In this document: piece by piece, positions 11,097 to 22,149 of the stretch
How the letters are laid out: every line of letters starts with the position of its first letter
Numbering within the stretch: the first letter of the stretch is position 1
Source: Toxotes chatareus
Lineage: Eukaryota > Chordata > Actinopteri > Toxotidae
DNA: 64,000 nt
Assembly (NCBI GenBank): GCA_016801885.1
Contig: JAFBJY010001322.1
Coordinates: 62,001-126,000, forward strand
Direction: 5' to 3'
Translations under genes and position numbers: made by a program
Notes under the pieces: model-generated
Seen by the model: the letters and a program-made list of their open reading frames with translations, nothing else
Database searches by the model: none
Told to the model about the DNA's origin: nothing

Positions 11097-11564
11097 CTAA
11101 TTCGTCCTTAAGATCATCACTAGACCTGTAGATGTAACCCGCTCGGAGTGCCGCCTCGTTCCATCCCTCGGCCTAGATCCCTGACGGAGGTTGAGAAGCC
11201 TCTTTGAGGCGTTAGCGGGAGCATTGTGGTGACAAAACACTAATTTGAATTCGGATAAAAGCTGAGAATAGGTGTACCTGGTTGTTCCAGTCTCTTCCAG
11301 GAATGCCTCCGCCCATGCCAGTGCTCTCCCTCTCAGCAGACCGACAGCGATTCTGCTGAGGTCGGTACAATACACCTTCGGTTGTAGCATAAAAAACTGC
11401 CGACATTGCAGGAGAAATCCCTTACTCTTTTCCGGATCCCCGTGAAAATGTTCTGGTGTGGGGACCGGAATGTCCGCCAGAGCCGGGTCGGGAAGAGAGT
11501 CAGAAAGAGCGGCGGCAGCCGGAGACGGCGAAGGCAGATTGATCCGCTGGGCCAGAGACTCCAT
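11097..11564 (-). pseudogene. Gypsy-1 gag fragment
   Basis: The frame includes FHGDPEKSKGFLLQCRQFF, a gypsy gag (capsid) motif, then AWAEAFLEE and a segment typical of sushi-like gag. An open extension before the first ATG looks coiled (FLEKQQALGQQV), so the natural start is missing and the 5' leader and primer site are deleted. Frame is lost near 11160, before the zinc-knuckle region. Capsid/nucleocapsid precursor of a retrotransposon, cytosolic particle. Confidence 0.7.
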
Positions 11565-11929
11565 GAAGTGGCCGATCTGGGATACCTGCTGACCGAGAGC
11601 CTGCTGTTTTTCCAGAAAATCCTGAAGGATTTGGTGATGGCGTCCGAGGATAATTCCCTGGCTGGCCAGGCAGGAAAGCCAAGCCTCTTATAGCTTTGGG
11701 GAAAGACTGATTGCGCCCCAATTGCACACAGGTGAGAACAATCAGCCTGAGCAGGAGGGTGGAGAAGGGAGGAGCCGCCCGAATCCAAAGCCTGAAAAAC
11801 ACACCCACACCAAGAACACACACACCCACACAAACACACCGAGGAGAGAGAGAAGAGAGAAACGAAAACAGAAAAACTCCAGAGGCAGCCGAGCTGCCTC
11901 ATGACATTGTCTTACTGCCTGTGTCATAG

Positions 11930-12052
11930 ATATTTGAAAGAACAAATTCTGACAAGAGCAGAGAATCCCTGAAGTACTGGGTGGCACGAAAGACATCTGT
12001 TCCCTGTGAAAGGATATTTTCCAAAGCTGGGGAGCTGGTCAGCCAGAAGAGA
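11930..12052 (+). pseudogene. hAT transposase C-terminal dimerisation segment
   Basis: After a tgtcatag acceptor the frame reads YLKEQILTRAENPLKYW then CERIFSKAGELVSQKR, the conserved hAT C-terminal dimerisation motif. It is the continuation of 7586-8330, separated by Gypsy-1, and is truncated by the LINE tail at about 12055. Confidence 0.8.
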
Positions 12053-12054
12053 AT

Positions 12055-12924
12055 ATAGAATAGAATAGAATAGCCTTTTATTGTCATTATACATCTTTGC
12101 ATAATGTACAATGAGACGAAAAGCATACACAAACATAGAATAAAATAAGATTAAATAAGTTTAGTGCAAGGTAAAAATATATAAAAAGAAAACTATACAA
12201 AAATATGAGTTATAAAAAGGAAAAATACAAGGGGGGGGGTTGGTGCACAGTTCAGGGAAGTATGGGTTATTGCACATTAATGGATATTGCACAGTATACA
12301 GATATTGCACAGTGAGTGGATAGAAGGAAGTCCGGGGGGTCAGAGGAATAGACTGTGGGGTTCAGTGCACGTGTGAGTTCAGTGTGGTTATGGCTTTTGG
12401 GAAAAAACTGTCTCTGAGTCTGTCTTTGTTCTGATGTGCCTGTAGCGCCTTCCTGAGGGCAACAGGTCAAACAGAGCAAAGCCAGAGTGGGAGCTGTCCT
12501 TGGTAATGCTCTTTGCTCTGCTGAGGCAGCGGGAGGTAAATGTCCATCAGGGAAGGGAGGGGCAGCCAATGATCTTCTGTGCCACCTTTACCACCCTCTG
12601 AAGCCTCTCCCCTGTCAGCCATGGTGCAGCTGCCGCACCATACTGTGATGCAGTACGTCAGCAGGCTCTCAATGGTAGAAGGTCAGCAGCAGGATGGAGT
12701 CTAGGTTGTGCTTCTAGAGGACCCTCAGGAAGTGTAGCCACTGCTGAGCCTTCTTGATTACCGCTGTGATGTTCTCTGTCCAGGAGATGTCAGCGGAGAT
12801 GAGGATTCCAAGAAACCGGAAAGTGTGGACTCTCTCCACGCACCTGAAGTCGATAATGATCTCCTTGGTTTTCTTGGTGTTCAGAACCAGGTTGTTCTCT
12901 TAACACCAGGATGCCCACTGAAGC
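12055..12924 (-). mobile_element. Non-LTR retrotransposon 3' part with (TATTC)n tail
   Basis: The plus strand starts with tagaatagaatagaatag, i.e. a TATTC-repeat tail of a minus-strand LINE. Going inward, the minus strand encodes RT C-terminal motifs (ITAVIKKAQQW, then LLPSGR-type remnants, KTKEIIIDFR at the far end near 12870). Several stops are present. A related tail occurs on the plus strand at 18020-18076. Clade (Rex/RTE/I-like) not determined. Confidence 0.75.
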
Positions 12925-13077
12925 CTGTGACAGTAGAAAAAATTATATTTCTCATTAAAAACTTGTGAAGATAAATAACTTTTGCTTCTGTGAATAATCA
13001 TTCCAAATCAACCATACAAGTCCCCAAATGACAAACCATTATCTTTAAAGGTTTTCCTTTAAAGATAAAAAATACTT

Positions 13078-13098
13078 CACACACACACACACACACAC
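13078..13098. repeat. (CA)n microsatellite
   Basis: About ten CA units directly visible. Confidence 0.95.
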
Positions 13099-13977
13099 AA
13101 AAAACAATGTTTCTGAATTCAAACACCATGATTTGCAAAGTAGGAAGGATCTCTAATCCTGTTAGTGACTTTTAGTACAGTTTTTAAATAAAGCACAAAG
13201 CTTTAAATAAAACCTTAAGCAACATATAACCCATTTATTCTTTGGGTTAATCTGGAATGTGTTTTAGAGTATTGGGAGAGAGCATCTGCATATTTTATTG
13301 TAATGACGATATAATCATTATATGGTATGAATGAACAAAACACTTGAATGACCACAAAGACTTTTCTGAACTTTTATTGCTGTCATGGGATTGAAATAGT
13401 GCCAGTGCTTCAGCCATGCTCTTTAGAGGTTGCTATGGCTTCAGTTGTCCACCAGATCTCATCGTCACTGAAGTCTTGAAGCTCTGAATCTTTTTCAGCA
13501 CAATTGTTAGGAAAGCCTTACTGAGGCCTCATTGCCTCAGTGAATTGTTTTAGGCTGTGTTCATGTTCACCCTCTTTGGTTAAGGGACAGTAGAACAATC
13601 AGTGATTTCCTCACTGTGGAGGAAATTTAGGCTGCTGAGAATTCTTCCTGCCTTGAAAACCTTAGTCCTGAAACTGGAATCTAAAACATGTTGATGTGTT
13701 TGAGGTGGCATGTGATGCATTTGGATGAGTGTTCATTTACGGAGTTTTGAGTGTAGGAGGAAAACTGTTGATGAGTGTGAGGACAGAATAAGTTTGGAAG
13801 TTTAACTCTGCCACTTTAGACTCTCAGCTCTGATTCTTGTTTTCTGCTCCATGCAGCTCATCTACAGGACTGTATTAAGTCCTTGTTGTTGAAGGATCTT
13901 AATTATTAAGCAGTGAAACTATTTCATATGAGGAAATAGTGCATTCATTCTTTGAAATGTTTCCTTTCTTCTGTTTC
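13099..13977. other. No gene recognised
   Basis: At 13365-13530 the minus strand holds a short open stretch ending SDDEIWWTTEAIATSKEHG before a stop and an aataaa signal. This could be the tail of a transposase or a host 3' exon, but it is too short to assign. The rest shows nothing. Confidence 0.35.
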
Positions 13978-14130
13978 AGAATCAGAATCAGCTTTATTCG
14001 CCAAGTACAGTACAAGGAATTTTTTGCCAGCAGTTGTTGTCTCTCTAGCAAACAAGGTAACAAATCTATATACAATATGTACAAATATACAAATATGCAA
14101 TAAAATATAAAAATATAAACAACATGAGTC
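13978..14130 (-). mobile_element. LINE/SINE 3' tail, TTCTGA type
   Basis: Begins cagaatcagaatcagcttta on the plus strand, the reverse complement of a tail like the one that ends the plus-strand LINE at 62275. Only the last ~150 bases of the element are present. The same tail type lies inside the NACHT exon at 46720. Confidence 0.7.
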
Positions 14131-14665
14131 AGACTCAAGTATCTGCCTTTATAATTCTAAAAGCATGAGCTGAAGACAAAAGGTGAAGATGATAGCTCAC
14201 ATGGAAAATTGGCACATTAAGAAAAAATATATTTTGTGTGAATAATATTAGTGCATATTTTCCACTTTTGATATATGATGGTATTATAAAAATATATATG
14301 TCTTTTCAGTCTAAAATCCTTCTAGTGTATCTACAGGAGCTGATAAGTCCCATATATACAGTGGTGTTCCAGTATATGTCAGAGGTCAAAGTGAAGACAG
14401 TCTAGTTGGTCTCATTGGATAAAGCCAGTTATCTGTGTGCAAACAAGCGTGACAGCAGATTTATTCCACTTAGTTCTGTCAGAGCCACTGAAGCTGTTTC
14501 TTTACTTTTTATTCTTCCCTCCAGCTGCAGTGAGAACATCTACAGAAGAAACATTATTATTATTATTTACTGTCCAACACAGTAAAGTGTAAATGATGGA
14601 CATTTACTCAACACAACTTTTTATTTCCACTGTCACAGGATAGAAAGAACAAAGAACTTCACTAA

Positions 14666-15003
14666 GAGCCTTGTTTCATAATTCATTTCCAGTCCACAGT
14701 GTTTCTGTCCTCCAGCAAACCTTTGGATGTCAGTGTGTCAAGCTAATGTTGGTGAATCTGAGGCTGTGTTGACTGAGAGAAGAAGCTGTGAGATCTTTTA
14801 GACCCTGAGGACTCACTCTGGACTGATTTGATAGATGCTCCACAAATAAAAGTGCTTCTCCACTCAACTAACTACTACTCCTCATAGAGACTGTCTGCAG
14901 GAACTGAAGCTGCTTTTGGTCAAAGAGATATTCATGTGTTCACTGTTCACTCAGGACCATTCAGCTGGGTTGGTGAATTCAGCACCAAGGACAGCAGCAG
15001 CTG
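14666..15003 (+). repeat. Left arm of a 338-bp inverted repeat
   Basis: From gagccttgtttcataattca to caaggacagcagcagctg this matches the reverse complement of 31331-31668 over 338 bases with only a handful of substitutions. Homology stops sharply at both ends. It has no long frame and no recognised repeat family. It may be a dispersed repeat or a duplicated segment. The two arms enclose the snRNA array and Gypsy-2. Confidence 0.85.
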
Positions 15004-17699
15004 TTACAGTGTGAAGTGCAGCAGCTTCAGAGTCCTTCTCACCTCACTATGGCAGCAGAGAAGCAGCTAAAGGAGACGCAGCAGCCACAGATTTGTTCCA
15101 TGCTGCTTACACACTAATTGTTCTCACACTTGTATGAACTAATTACTTCACTTTTTTTTTTTCTTGTAATTAATGTGACTGATTCTCAGAGACTAACAGA
15201 ACATTTACCTCCAAGCAGCAGTTACTCCATCAGTATAGTCTCATTATTCAGTCATGTAACAGGACGGATTCAGACACACTCAGCAGCAGAGGACAGTGGA
15301 ATCATCTTCCCTGATCCATCCTGTCTGTCTCATCCACATCCTGTAAGACTTTCTGCTTGTCAATAATCCAACCATCGTAAATGATTGTCATTCATTGACA
15401 TGAACTGCATCATGTTAAAATCAGAACAAAGCAGCAACGATTACAAAAAGACAGAAAGTCAAACATGTGAGAGCACGATTGAATGTGGAGGAAGAGACAG
15501 AGATGATGGTTCTACTTCAGTCCAGCTGCTGAAAACTGTTTCCACTGCAGTTCTACTCCAAGGTGAAAAATGCAGAATATTACCTGACACTTCTAACAGA
15601 CAGGAGCTGAAAACTTCACACAGAAAATACAAGTGTCCCTGAATAACAAAGAGAGGAACGAGAGGAAGAGAAAGTGGGTGGACAAAGAGAAAAGAAGGAG
15701 CTGAGAGAGCAATGGAGGAGAGAAACTTTAAAGTCCAACAGTGATTCATCATAGTTTGTGAAAACTACCTGATACTTGTCCTGAGAGTTCAGTCAGTGAA
15801 AGAAACCATGAAAACAAAGCTGATTCTTCATTTTACATTTATCATGAATGACTAAGGGACTTTTTTTTGGATCACCTGATTATTCATCTGAGAAAAGCAG
15901 TAAGTTCTTTGAGTTACTGAGTCACTGCAGTGTGTTCAAAACAACTATACTTATAGAAATGAAGGCACTGATCACACAGTCTAAAACATAAGCTTCAGAA
16001 AAAAATGAATACATTTCATATGCTGAAGGAAATGTTAGGTTTGTGTCATGTCCAACAGTCGACAATCAACCAAATACCCAACAAATCTAAGTCATTTAGC
16101 TTTGTAGCTCTGCACACATCCTTCTTCAAACACTGTGGTTTATGACACAGCCAGTTAAGTCTGGACTTCAAACCAGTTCAAACACAGTCATGCAGCATGT
16201 AGATGCAGAATGTAAATCATTTTCTCAAACATCTGCACCAGCACTGAGGAATAAACATCAATGATAATTCATCATGATTTATGAAGTTTAATGTTTCTGT
16301 TGTTTTACTGTTTGAAAGAGGAGAAACAATGTTTGTATATTTGAAGACTAAAATCAGCTGTGAAGAACATTTTCCTTTGTTTTCTTCTTTTCAGAGGTTT
16401 TTGAAAAACAGATAAAATGAATCAGTGGATGTATCAGAATGTGGAGAGAATCTTCATCCACTACAAACTTGTGACTTTTGGAAATTTCCCAAAGCAAAAC
16501 TCTGTTCATGTGACTCAAACCAGTAAATGTCTGGTTTCAGCTAATTTAACCTTTGGGCTGATGAATGAACGACTACCTGCTGCATAATCAGACTCATCAC
16601 TACATTATTCACTGCACAAGCAGCTGCACACTGGTTCACACCTGAGAGAATAATGTCTGTCACTGTTCAGTTAGAAGAGCAAAGAAGAAGCAGGTGGTAG
16701 AAGAAAAACTGATGAGAGGAGGAAACGGAGGAGGGTGAGAAAAGATGAATAATTACTGAAGCTGCAACATCAACAGACGCCTGTCAGTGCCAAAGAAATG
16801 ATTCTTATCAAGAAAGGCAGAGATTAAAGCAACTAGCCTCATCTTCATGTTCCAGATGCTCACACAGTTTTTGAAAAGTAAAGCAAACCAGATGAAAATA
16901 AATCATTCATGATTTGACTCAAGATGAAGAAAACATATCTCTTTACCTGGATGCATGAAATAAAAGTAATAAATCAGTGAAGGTTCAGAATGGTTTCAGT
17001 AAAATATCACAGATCTTATTTAAAGCTCTGTTACTCTGTCACAGCAGACAGCAGGACAGTGACAGTGAGAAGACTAAAGGAGACATGGAGCTTTGTCCTG
17101 GTTTGAAGGACAGAAGACGGAGGACAGTCTGTGTGTGGCTGCTCCGTCTGGGGAGACTGGTGGAGAAGAGACTGAGGTCCAAACTCTGACGGGACACAAG
17201 AGAGCAGCTCCAGCCCTCTGACAGAAGACAGGCAGGGAGGGAGGACAGCTGTCCAGCTGTGGATCAGCTACTGGACACTGACGGGACACACACCATCCCT
17301 CTGGCTGTCCCATAGAACAAACTCTGACTTCATATCAGGTGAGGATGTGTCCTTCATTTAAACTGAGGACTATAGGAAAAGTATAAGCTTCATTTGTTCA
17401 GAAGCTGTTTACAGTTACTGGAATTTTAAAATAAATAAAATCTCAGTTTGATCACAAACAAAACAGATTCTATAAATTCCCTTGACAGAAGTAAAACCAA
17501 TCTCATTTCTATTATCAGCTGAATAAATGTTCATTTTCTCCATCATGAAGGATCATCAGCTCACCATCTGCTGGGCTACAGAGCTGATCAGCTCAGCAGA
17601 CGTGCTGTGGTCTAATAGGATCAGACAGGTGGAGACATGAAGGATGAAAACAGCTCTGCTCCAATGAAGGAAGCAGAACTATGTGAAATATGTCCTTAT
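15004..17699. other. 2.7 kb without recognised gene
   Basis: Short open frames occur (15385-15642; 16977-17189 with a basic end RRRTVCVWLLRLGRLVEKRL), but none matches a family I know. A possible small exon at 17046-17189 lies between cac/ag-like and later gtgagg signals; this is weak. No repeats are identified. Confidence 0.4.
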
Positions 17700-18076
17700 A
17701 TTCACCATGTGAAACAATTCAAAATATTCTAAAATATTTGCAATATCACCATGTGCAATATGCCTGTTAAGATCACCATGTGAAACATCACATACAGGAA
17801 GTGACAGTGTGCCTATATTAGGCACCTAATTTTCTTAATTTTCTTAAGAATCTTCCAGTATTCTAAGTGCACTATCTTACTCTTCTTTTGTATTATTTAT
17901 TTCTTGATTATTTTATTTTATTTCTTATTTTATCGTATTATTTTAACCTTAAGCTTGACTCTGGGGAGGGATGCACAAGAATTCCAATGCACATGTACTG
18001 CAGTGTATCTGTGCAAATGGCAAATAAAATTCTATTCTATTCTATTCTATTCTATTCTATTCTATTCTATTCTAGA
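17700..18076 (+). mobile_element. LINE 3' UTR with (TATTC)n tail
   Basis: The AT-rich 3' UTR ends gcaaatggcaaataaaattc followed by about ten TATTC units. This is the same tail as the minus-strand LINE at 12055. The 5' boundary is approximate. Confidence 0.65.
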
Positions 18077-18960
18077 AACAGGCAGAGACACCTGCTGTAC
18101 TGATTTCATCAACACTAACAGAGAAACACAGAGATGGAGTGAAGTTTCATTCATGCATCTTAGTTTAATCTTTAAAGTTTATTCTGGACCATGGAAAATA
18201 AAAGCCCCAGAAAAAGCTAGTACTCCTGACAACGGGAATGTATTTTAAAATGACTCATGAGCTGATTTAAAAATCTCAAATGTTTTGATGTGCATTTAAA
18301 AATATAAAGTATGAGGGAAAGCTGTGTTTTATTCAGTGTATTGAAAACTCACCACTTCAAGCTTCTCCTTCCTCCACCTGTTTCTCTCCCTCCTTTCATC
18401 TGTCTCTATGTAGACTCACTCCTTCCTGTACTGTCTCTCTGCATCTCCTTCATTTCACCATCAGCTTTACTTTTCATGTCAGTATCATCCACATACAGAG
18501 ACGATAGAAGCAAATGGGTCATTTAGCAAAGACGAACACATCAAAGATAAAACACAAACTTTCTACATGCTCCTAAAGTCAGAAACACACTCAAACACCA
18601 AAATTCTCTTGTTGTTTCTCAGGCAAACACATGCACACCCTCCTACAGACTGTCCACACTGCTGCTCTCTGTGTCTGTGAGATCACTCGTCACCACTTTG
18701 TTCCTCCAAATATAACAGTGATAATATTTGTGTCTGTGAAAGGACACATATACACACACTGTTACACATTCTCCACCTCCTTTGTGGTTGTGTGAGGAGT
18801 GTGTGAAGTGTGGAGGCAAGCGTCACAATGACTGACTTCTCCTCTCTGCTTGGTTCCACTCAGCTGCCTGTCACTGACTCTTCAGAGCAAAGTGTTAGAA
18901 GTTAAAAATCTATTTACTGAAGCTGAAGCTTTTAACAGGACACATTCACATTCACATTCA
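18077..18960. other. No gene recognised
   Basis: Pyrimidine-rich blocks (18350-18480) and no long frame. The sequence leads to the truncated 3' edge of the U1 copy; a short ttcacattcacattca repeat at 18943-18958 marks that junction. Confidence 0.4.
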
Positions 18961-19057
18961 AATTGCAGGGGGTCAGCACAGCCGGAGTGCAAAGGCTGAG
19001 CCTCACCCTGGGTGAATAATATTGTTGATCATGGTATCTCCCCTGCCAGGTAAGTAT
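18961..19057 (-). pseudogene. U1 snRNA pseudogene, 5' 97 nt
   Basis: Read on the minus strand from 19057, the 5' end atacttacctggcaggggag and the following ataccatgatc match U1 exactly, including the 5'-splice-site-pairing acttacct. Later blocks cccaggg, tgcactccgg and tgtgctgacccc also match. The stem-loop I region that binds U1-70K is changed (aacaatattattc instead of a GATCACGAAGG-type loop). The copy ends just before the region that should lead to the Sm site and stem-loop IV, so it cannot form a U1 snRNP. It sits next to U5 and U2 copies on the same strand. Confidence 0.85.
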
Positions 19058-19166
19058 GAGCTGCAGTTGTGTATGTCAGCTTTTGCAGTCTGTCCACAAA
19101 GCCACTAGTCAAGCTGTCTCTTGGGAAAGAAAGCAAAGGCCCACGTGGTACACTTTTCTTGTCTCA

Positions 19167-20221
19167 AATTCAATTCAATTCAATTCAATTTTATTTATAT
19201 AGCGCCTTCCACAATCAAAATAGTCTCAAAGCGCTTTACAGAGACCCAGAGTCTGACCCCAGAGCAAGCACTTAAGGCGACAGTGGCAAGGAAAACTCCC
19301 TTTTAACAGGAAGAAACCTTGAGCAGAACCTGGCTCAGATGGGGACCCTCCTGCTGATGGCCAGGCTGGGTGAAAGGAGGAAAAGGAGGAAGATAGGACA
19401 GCTAGGAATGGAGGAGAGGGGGAGAAAGACATGCAGCATAATACAGACAATGTAGGTCAGTATTTACATTACAGTTAGTGAACAGTTATTTGATAATGTG
19501 TGCTCAGCAGATTAGAATTATGAAACAGAGCACGGATGCAAAAAGCTGTCATGACTGGTAATTATTTACATTACAGTTTGCAAAGAATATTAATCAAATA
19601 TTTATCTGTAGCAGAATGGAACATTAAACATGTTAGAAATAGATCATTGTAAACAATAAACAGCAGCAGGTGGGTGGAGCCAGGACCATAGGACATGCAG
19701 CTCCGCAGCCAGAGGTACCTGCAGAAAGGTACAGAGAAAGAGAGACCAGAGAGAAACAAACACAGGACTACGGGACAGAGAGGACACAGAGTTAATGACA
19801 TGTAATAAAGGCTAATAAATTTGAGAGTGGGTCTGAGGAGAGAAAGAGAAAGAAGAAGAAGTGCGCAGTACATCAAGGGATGTCCCCCAGCAGCCTAGGC
19901 CTATAGCAGCATAACTAGGGGATGATTCAGTTGCCTGAGCCAGCCCTACTAAGGGCTATATCCTTAACTGTAACAGTGTCTATAGAGATAATTGTGACTA
20001 ACTATAAGTTTAATAAATAACTAGGACTGTAACTACAACTAATTATAAGCTTTGTCAAACAAGAAGGTTTTAAGCTTCGTTTTAAAATTAGAGAGGGTGT
20101 CTGCTTCCCGAACCCAAACTGGCAGTTGGTTCCATAGGAGAGGGGCCTGATAGCTAAAGGCTCGGCCTCCCATTCTACTTTTAGAGATTTTGGGAACCAT
20201 AAGCAAAGACGCCAGCATCCC
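19167..20221 (-). mobile_element. L2/CR1-type LINE, ~1.05 kb 3' end
   Basis: The plus strand begins with the caattcaattcaatt tail. The minus strand encodes FSYQAPLLWNQLPVWVREAD and TLSNFKTKLKTFLFDKAYN (20060-20220), the RT C-terminus, followed by the 3' UTR. It is 5'-truncated at 20221, directly against snRNA spacer (ccaccaaagcct). It is the best preserved copy of this family here and lies inside the snRNA array between U1 and U5. Confidence 0.85.
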
Positions 20222-20330
20222 CACCAAAGCCTAAAAATAAAGTATACCAGCGAAATCACAACATCTAGCACACATTTCTTCCACAAAGAAAGAGCAAAGT
20301 CGGACAGGGGAGCTCACACTTGCGGTGCTC
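20222..20330 (-). repeat. snRNA-array spacer, copy 1
   Basis: The block ccaccaaagcct...gagctcacactt recurs at 26777-26875 with few differences. In copy 1 it lies downstream of U5; in copy 2 it lies upstream of the U5 piece. That is what a tandem array of U5-spacer units would give. Confidence 0.7.
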
Positions 20331-20363
20331 TATAAAGATGTTTGACTTTTCACCAACTCAAAA

Positions 20364-20481
20364 GGCTCAGCCATAAGGCCAAGCCAGCCAAAAATAACTT
20401 CAACTCATTGGTTTTTCTCTCCACGGAAGTCTTTAGTAAAAGGCGAAAGACTTGTGCGTTATGAAGAGAAACAAGAGTCAG
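20364..20481 (-). ncRNA. RNU5: U5 snRNA gene
   Basis: Minus-strand reading from 20481 gives actcttgtttctcttcat, then the invariant loop I sequence tcgccttttact, then the matching stem and ccgtggagag. The stem around loop I is fully paired but differs from the usual sequence on both sides (agtcttt / aaagact), a compensatory change. An Sm-like site (tatttttgg) and a 3' hairpin closed by ggct/agcc complete about 118 nt, the normal length. Downstream, gttggtgaaaagtcaaaca resembles the snRNA 3' box. U5 loop I aligns exons in the spliceosome. No PSE was identified by eye, so expression is unproven. Confidence 0.8.
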
Positions 20482-20599
20482 AACAGGGCTGTCTCAGAGA
20501 GCAGCTGAGGACCCTAGTCGTCCCAGCTACCACCGTCGCGGTGTGCCTCCCTTGGCTTGCCGCGTGCTAAATCCCAGCCTCCCCCCCATTGCCCCCCAG

Positions 20600-21113
20600 T
20601 GTCACACTCTGCTCCAGCCATGGACTCAGTATTTTTCCACTGCCCTGCTCAAACTCTGCTCCAGCCATGGACTCAGTACTTTTCCACTGCCCTGCTCACA
20701 CCACACCCACTAATCACACACCTGCTCTCACTCACCAATCAGCTCACCTACCAGTATATATTCTCCAGCCTCACACTCACTCGGTGCCAGATTGTTCTCT
20801 GCAATGCAAGACTTTCCAGCGATTACCTGCCTGTCTTCCCGGTACCGACCCTGCCTGAGTACGACCTGCCTGTTTTGCCTGACCCCCGGTAAATTACCTC
20901 TGCTTTCTGTTTTGACCACGAGTTTAGCCTGTCTCTCTCTGGACTGTTGGCCTGATTCTGCCTGCCTCCCTGTTACTGAACTTTTGCCTGTCTCGACCAA
21001 GCCTCCTGCCCAGCCCGTGAACTGTTTTGTGTGCCAGTTAATAAACCTATTAACTGATCATCAGTTCGTTGCCTGTTTTGTACTGCACTTGGGTTCATAC
21101 TATACCCGTCACA
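20600..21113 (+). repeat. Gypsy-2 5' LTR
   Basis: tgtcacactctgctccagcc ... atacccgtcaca. TATA-like tatatatt at 20755-20762; the predicted RNA start about 30 bases on coincides with gccagattgt (20786-20795). An aataaa signal lies near 21041. An internal duplication of the ctctgctccagccatggact block is present near its start. Confidence 0.95.
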
Positions 21114-21115
21114 GT

Positions 21116-21125
21116 ACAATCTGGC
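21116..21125 (+). promoter_or_regulatory. Gypsy-2 primer binding site (self-priming type)
   Basis: acaatctggc begins two bases after the 5' LTR and is the exact reverse complement of gccagattgt at the predicted 5' end of the element's own RNA. This is the arrangement known for self-primed Tf1/sushi elements. I see no match to a common tRNA 3' end. Confidence 0.75.
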
Positions 21126-21130
21126 CAGTC

Positions 21131-22128
21131 ATGGACCCAGCAGAACCACCGACACCACGGGATCGGTTTGAAAGAATCGAGAGAGTGCTCATGTTTCATG
21201 AGCAACGGATGGAGGAGGCTGCTGCCCATGCCAGACAAGCTGCGGAAGCCCAAGCCAGGGCCATCACAGCCCTCACAGCTCAACTGCAACAGCTGACCTC
21301 CACCCTTTCCTCTCCAGCGGCCACAGTCTCTGCACCAGCACCTCCACCTCCTGCTCCAGCTCCAACTCTGCCAAGGATGATATCAGAACCCGGCTGGGGG
21401 CCAGAGAGCGCTACAATGGGGATCCCAAGCTCTGTCGTCCCTTCCTGATTTCCTGTTCTCTTCTGTTCAGTCTACAGCCACACACATTTGCCACTGAGGG
21501 AGCTAAGGTGGCATACGTCATCAGCAACCTGACAGATAGAGCTCTCCTCTGGGGAACTGCAGAGTGGGAGAGGCAGACTCCTGCCTGTGCTTCATTCCAG
21601 GCCTTCTCGGAGGAGCTGTGCAAGGTCTTCGGGCTGGGAGCTACGGGTCCAGATGGCACTTCTGAGATTCTCTCCATACGGCAGGGGAATCAGTCCGTGG
21701 CAGATTACTCCATCGACTTCGGACTAAGGCCCGTCAGAGTGACTGGAACCTGGCTGCACTCCGGGATGCCTTTCTGCATGGTCTAGCAGAATATATCAAA
21801 GATGAACTGGTTTCTTATCCTCTACCTGCCACACTGGATGAACTCATCGAGCTCAGCACTCGACTGGACCTCCGTGTCAGGGCCCGGAGAAGAGAGAGAG
21901 ACAGAACCCTGCACTTTCCACTGCAGCTCACCGCCTGTCCCCATCCGCTTCGTCCCCGCCTCACCTGCAACACGGTCTCTGCTGACCCAGAACCGATGCA
22001 ACTGGGTCGCACTAGACTCACACCTGAGGAGCGCCAGCGCGCGCCGGATGGGGAACCTCTGTATGTACTGCGGGAAAGCTGGACATTTTATCTCTCTCTG
22101 TCCGTTAAAAGGCAGAGCTCCCCAGTGA
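21131..22128 (+). pseudogene. Gypsy-2 gag with frameshifts
   Basis: ATG at 21131 opens a coiled, Ala/Gln-rich N-terminus (RFERIERVLMFHEQRMEEAA), then a proline-rich stretch. The frame is lost near 21390. Capsid-like sequence (LTDRALLWGTAEWERQTPAC) continues in another frame to about 21720, and a third frame carries the rest, including the zinc knuckle CMYCGKAGHFISLC near 22060-22100 (CCHC spacing intact). At least two one-base losses are needed to explain this. Structural protein of the retrotransposon particle; not translatable as one product here. Confidence 0.85.
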
Positions 22129-22149
22129 ATGAGGAAGTCCTGGTGAGTC

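Larger units (their letters stand above)
8380..11906 (-). mobile_element. Gypsy-1: decayed chromodomain-type Ty3/gypsy element inside hAT
   Basis: On the minus strand an LTR-like block (about 11690-11906, beginning tgtcatgaggcagc and holding a ctataagag TATA-like box) is followed by gag (11097-11564), protease, RT, RNase H and the start of integrase (to about 8550). The 3' end is short: integrase breaks off inside the catalytic core after a PLPKL motif, and only a 3'-terminal piece with aataaactg remains to about 8380. It interrupts the hAT transposase, probably in an intron (hAT acceptor tgtcatag at 11929). The nine bases cattgtctt occur on both sides (8377, 11905), but a clean target duplication cannot be defined. 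Confidence 0.8.

Noticed and set aside
16977..17189. Small basic protein or first exon
   Set aside because: Splice signals are weak and no homologous copy or domain is recognised.
18020..18076. CRISPR-like array or satellite from regular repeats
   Set aside because: It is a simple TATTC tail of a LINE with no spacers, and the window is a vertebrate genome.
20728..21000. Open frames within the Gypsy-2 LTR, repeated at 25704-25976
   Set aside because: They are chance frames in LTR sequence, identical in both LTRs, with no known motif.
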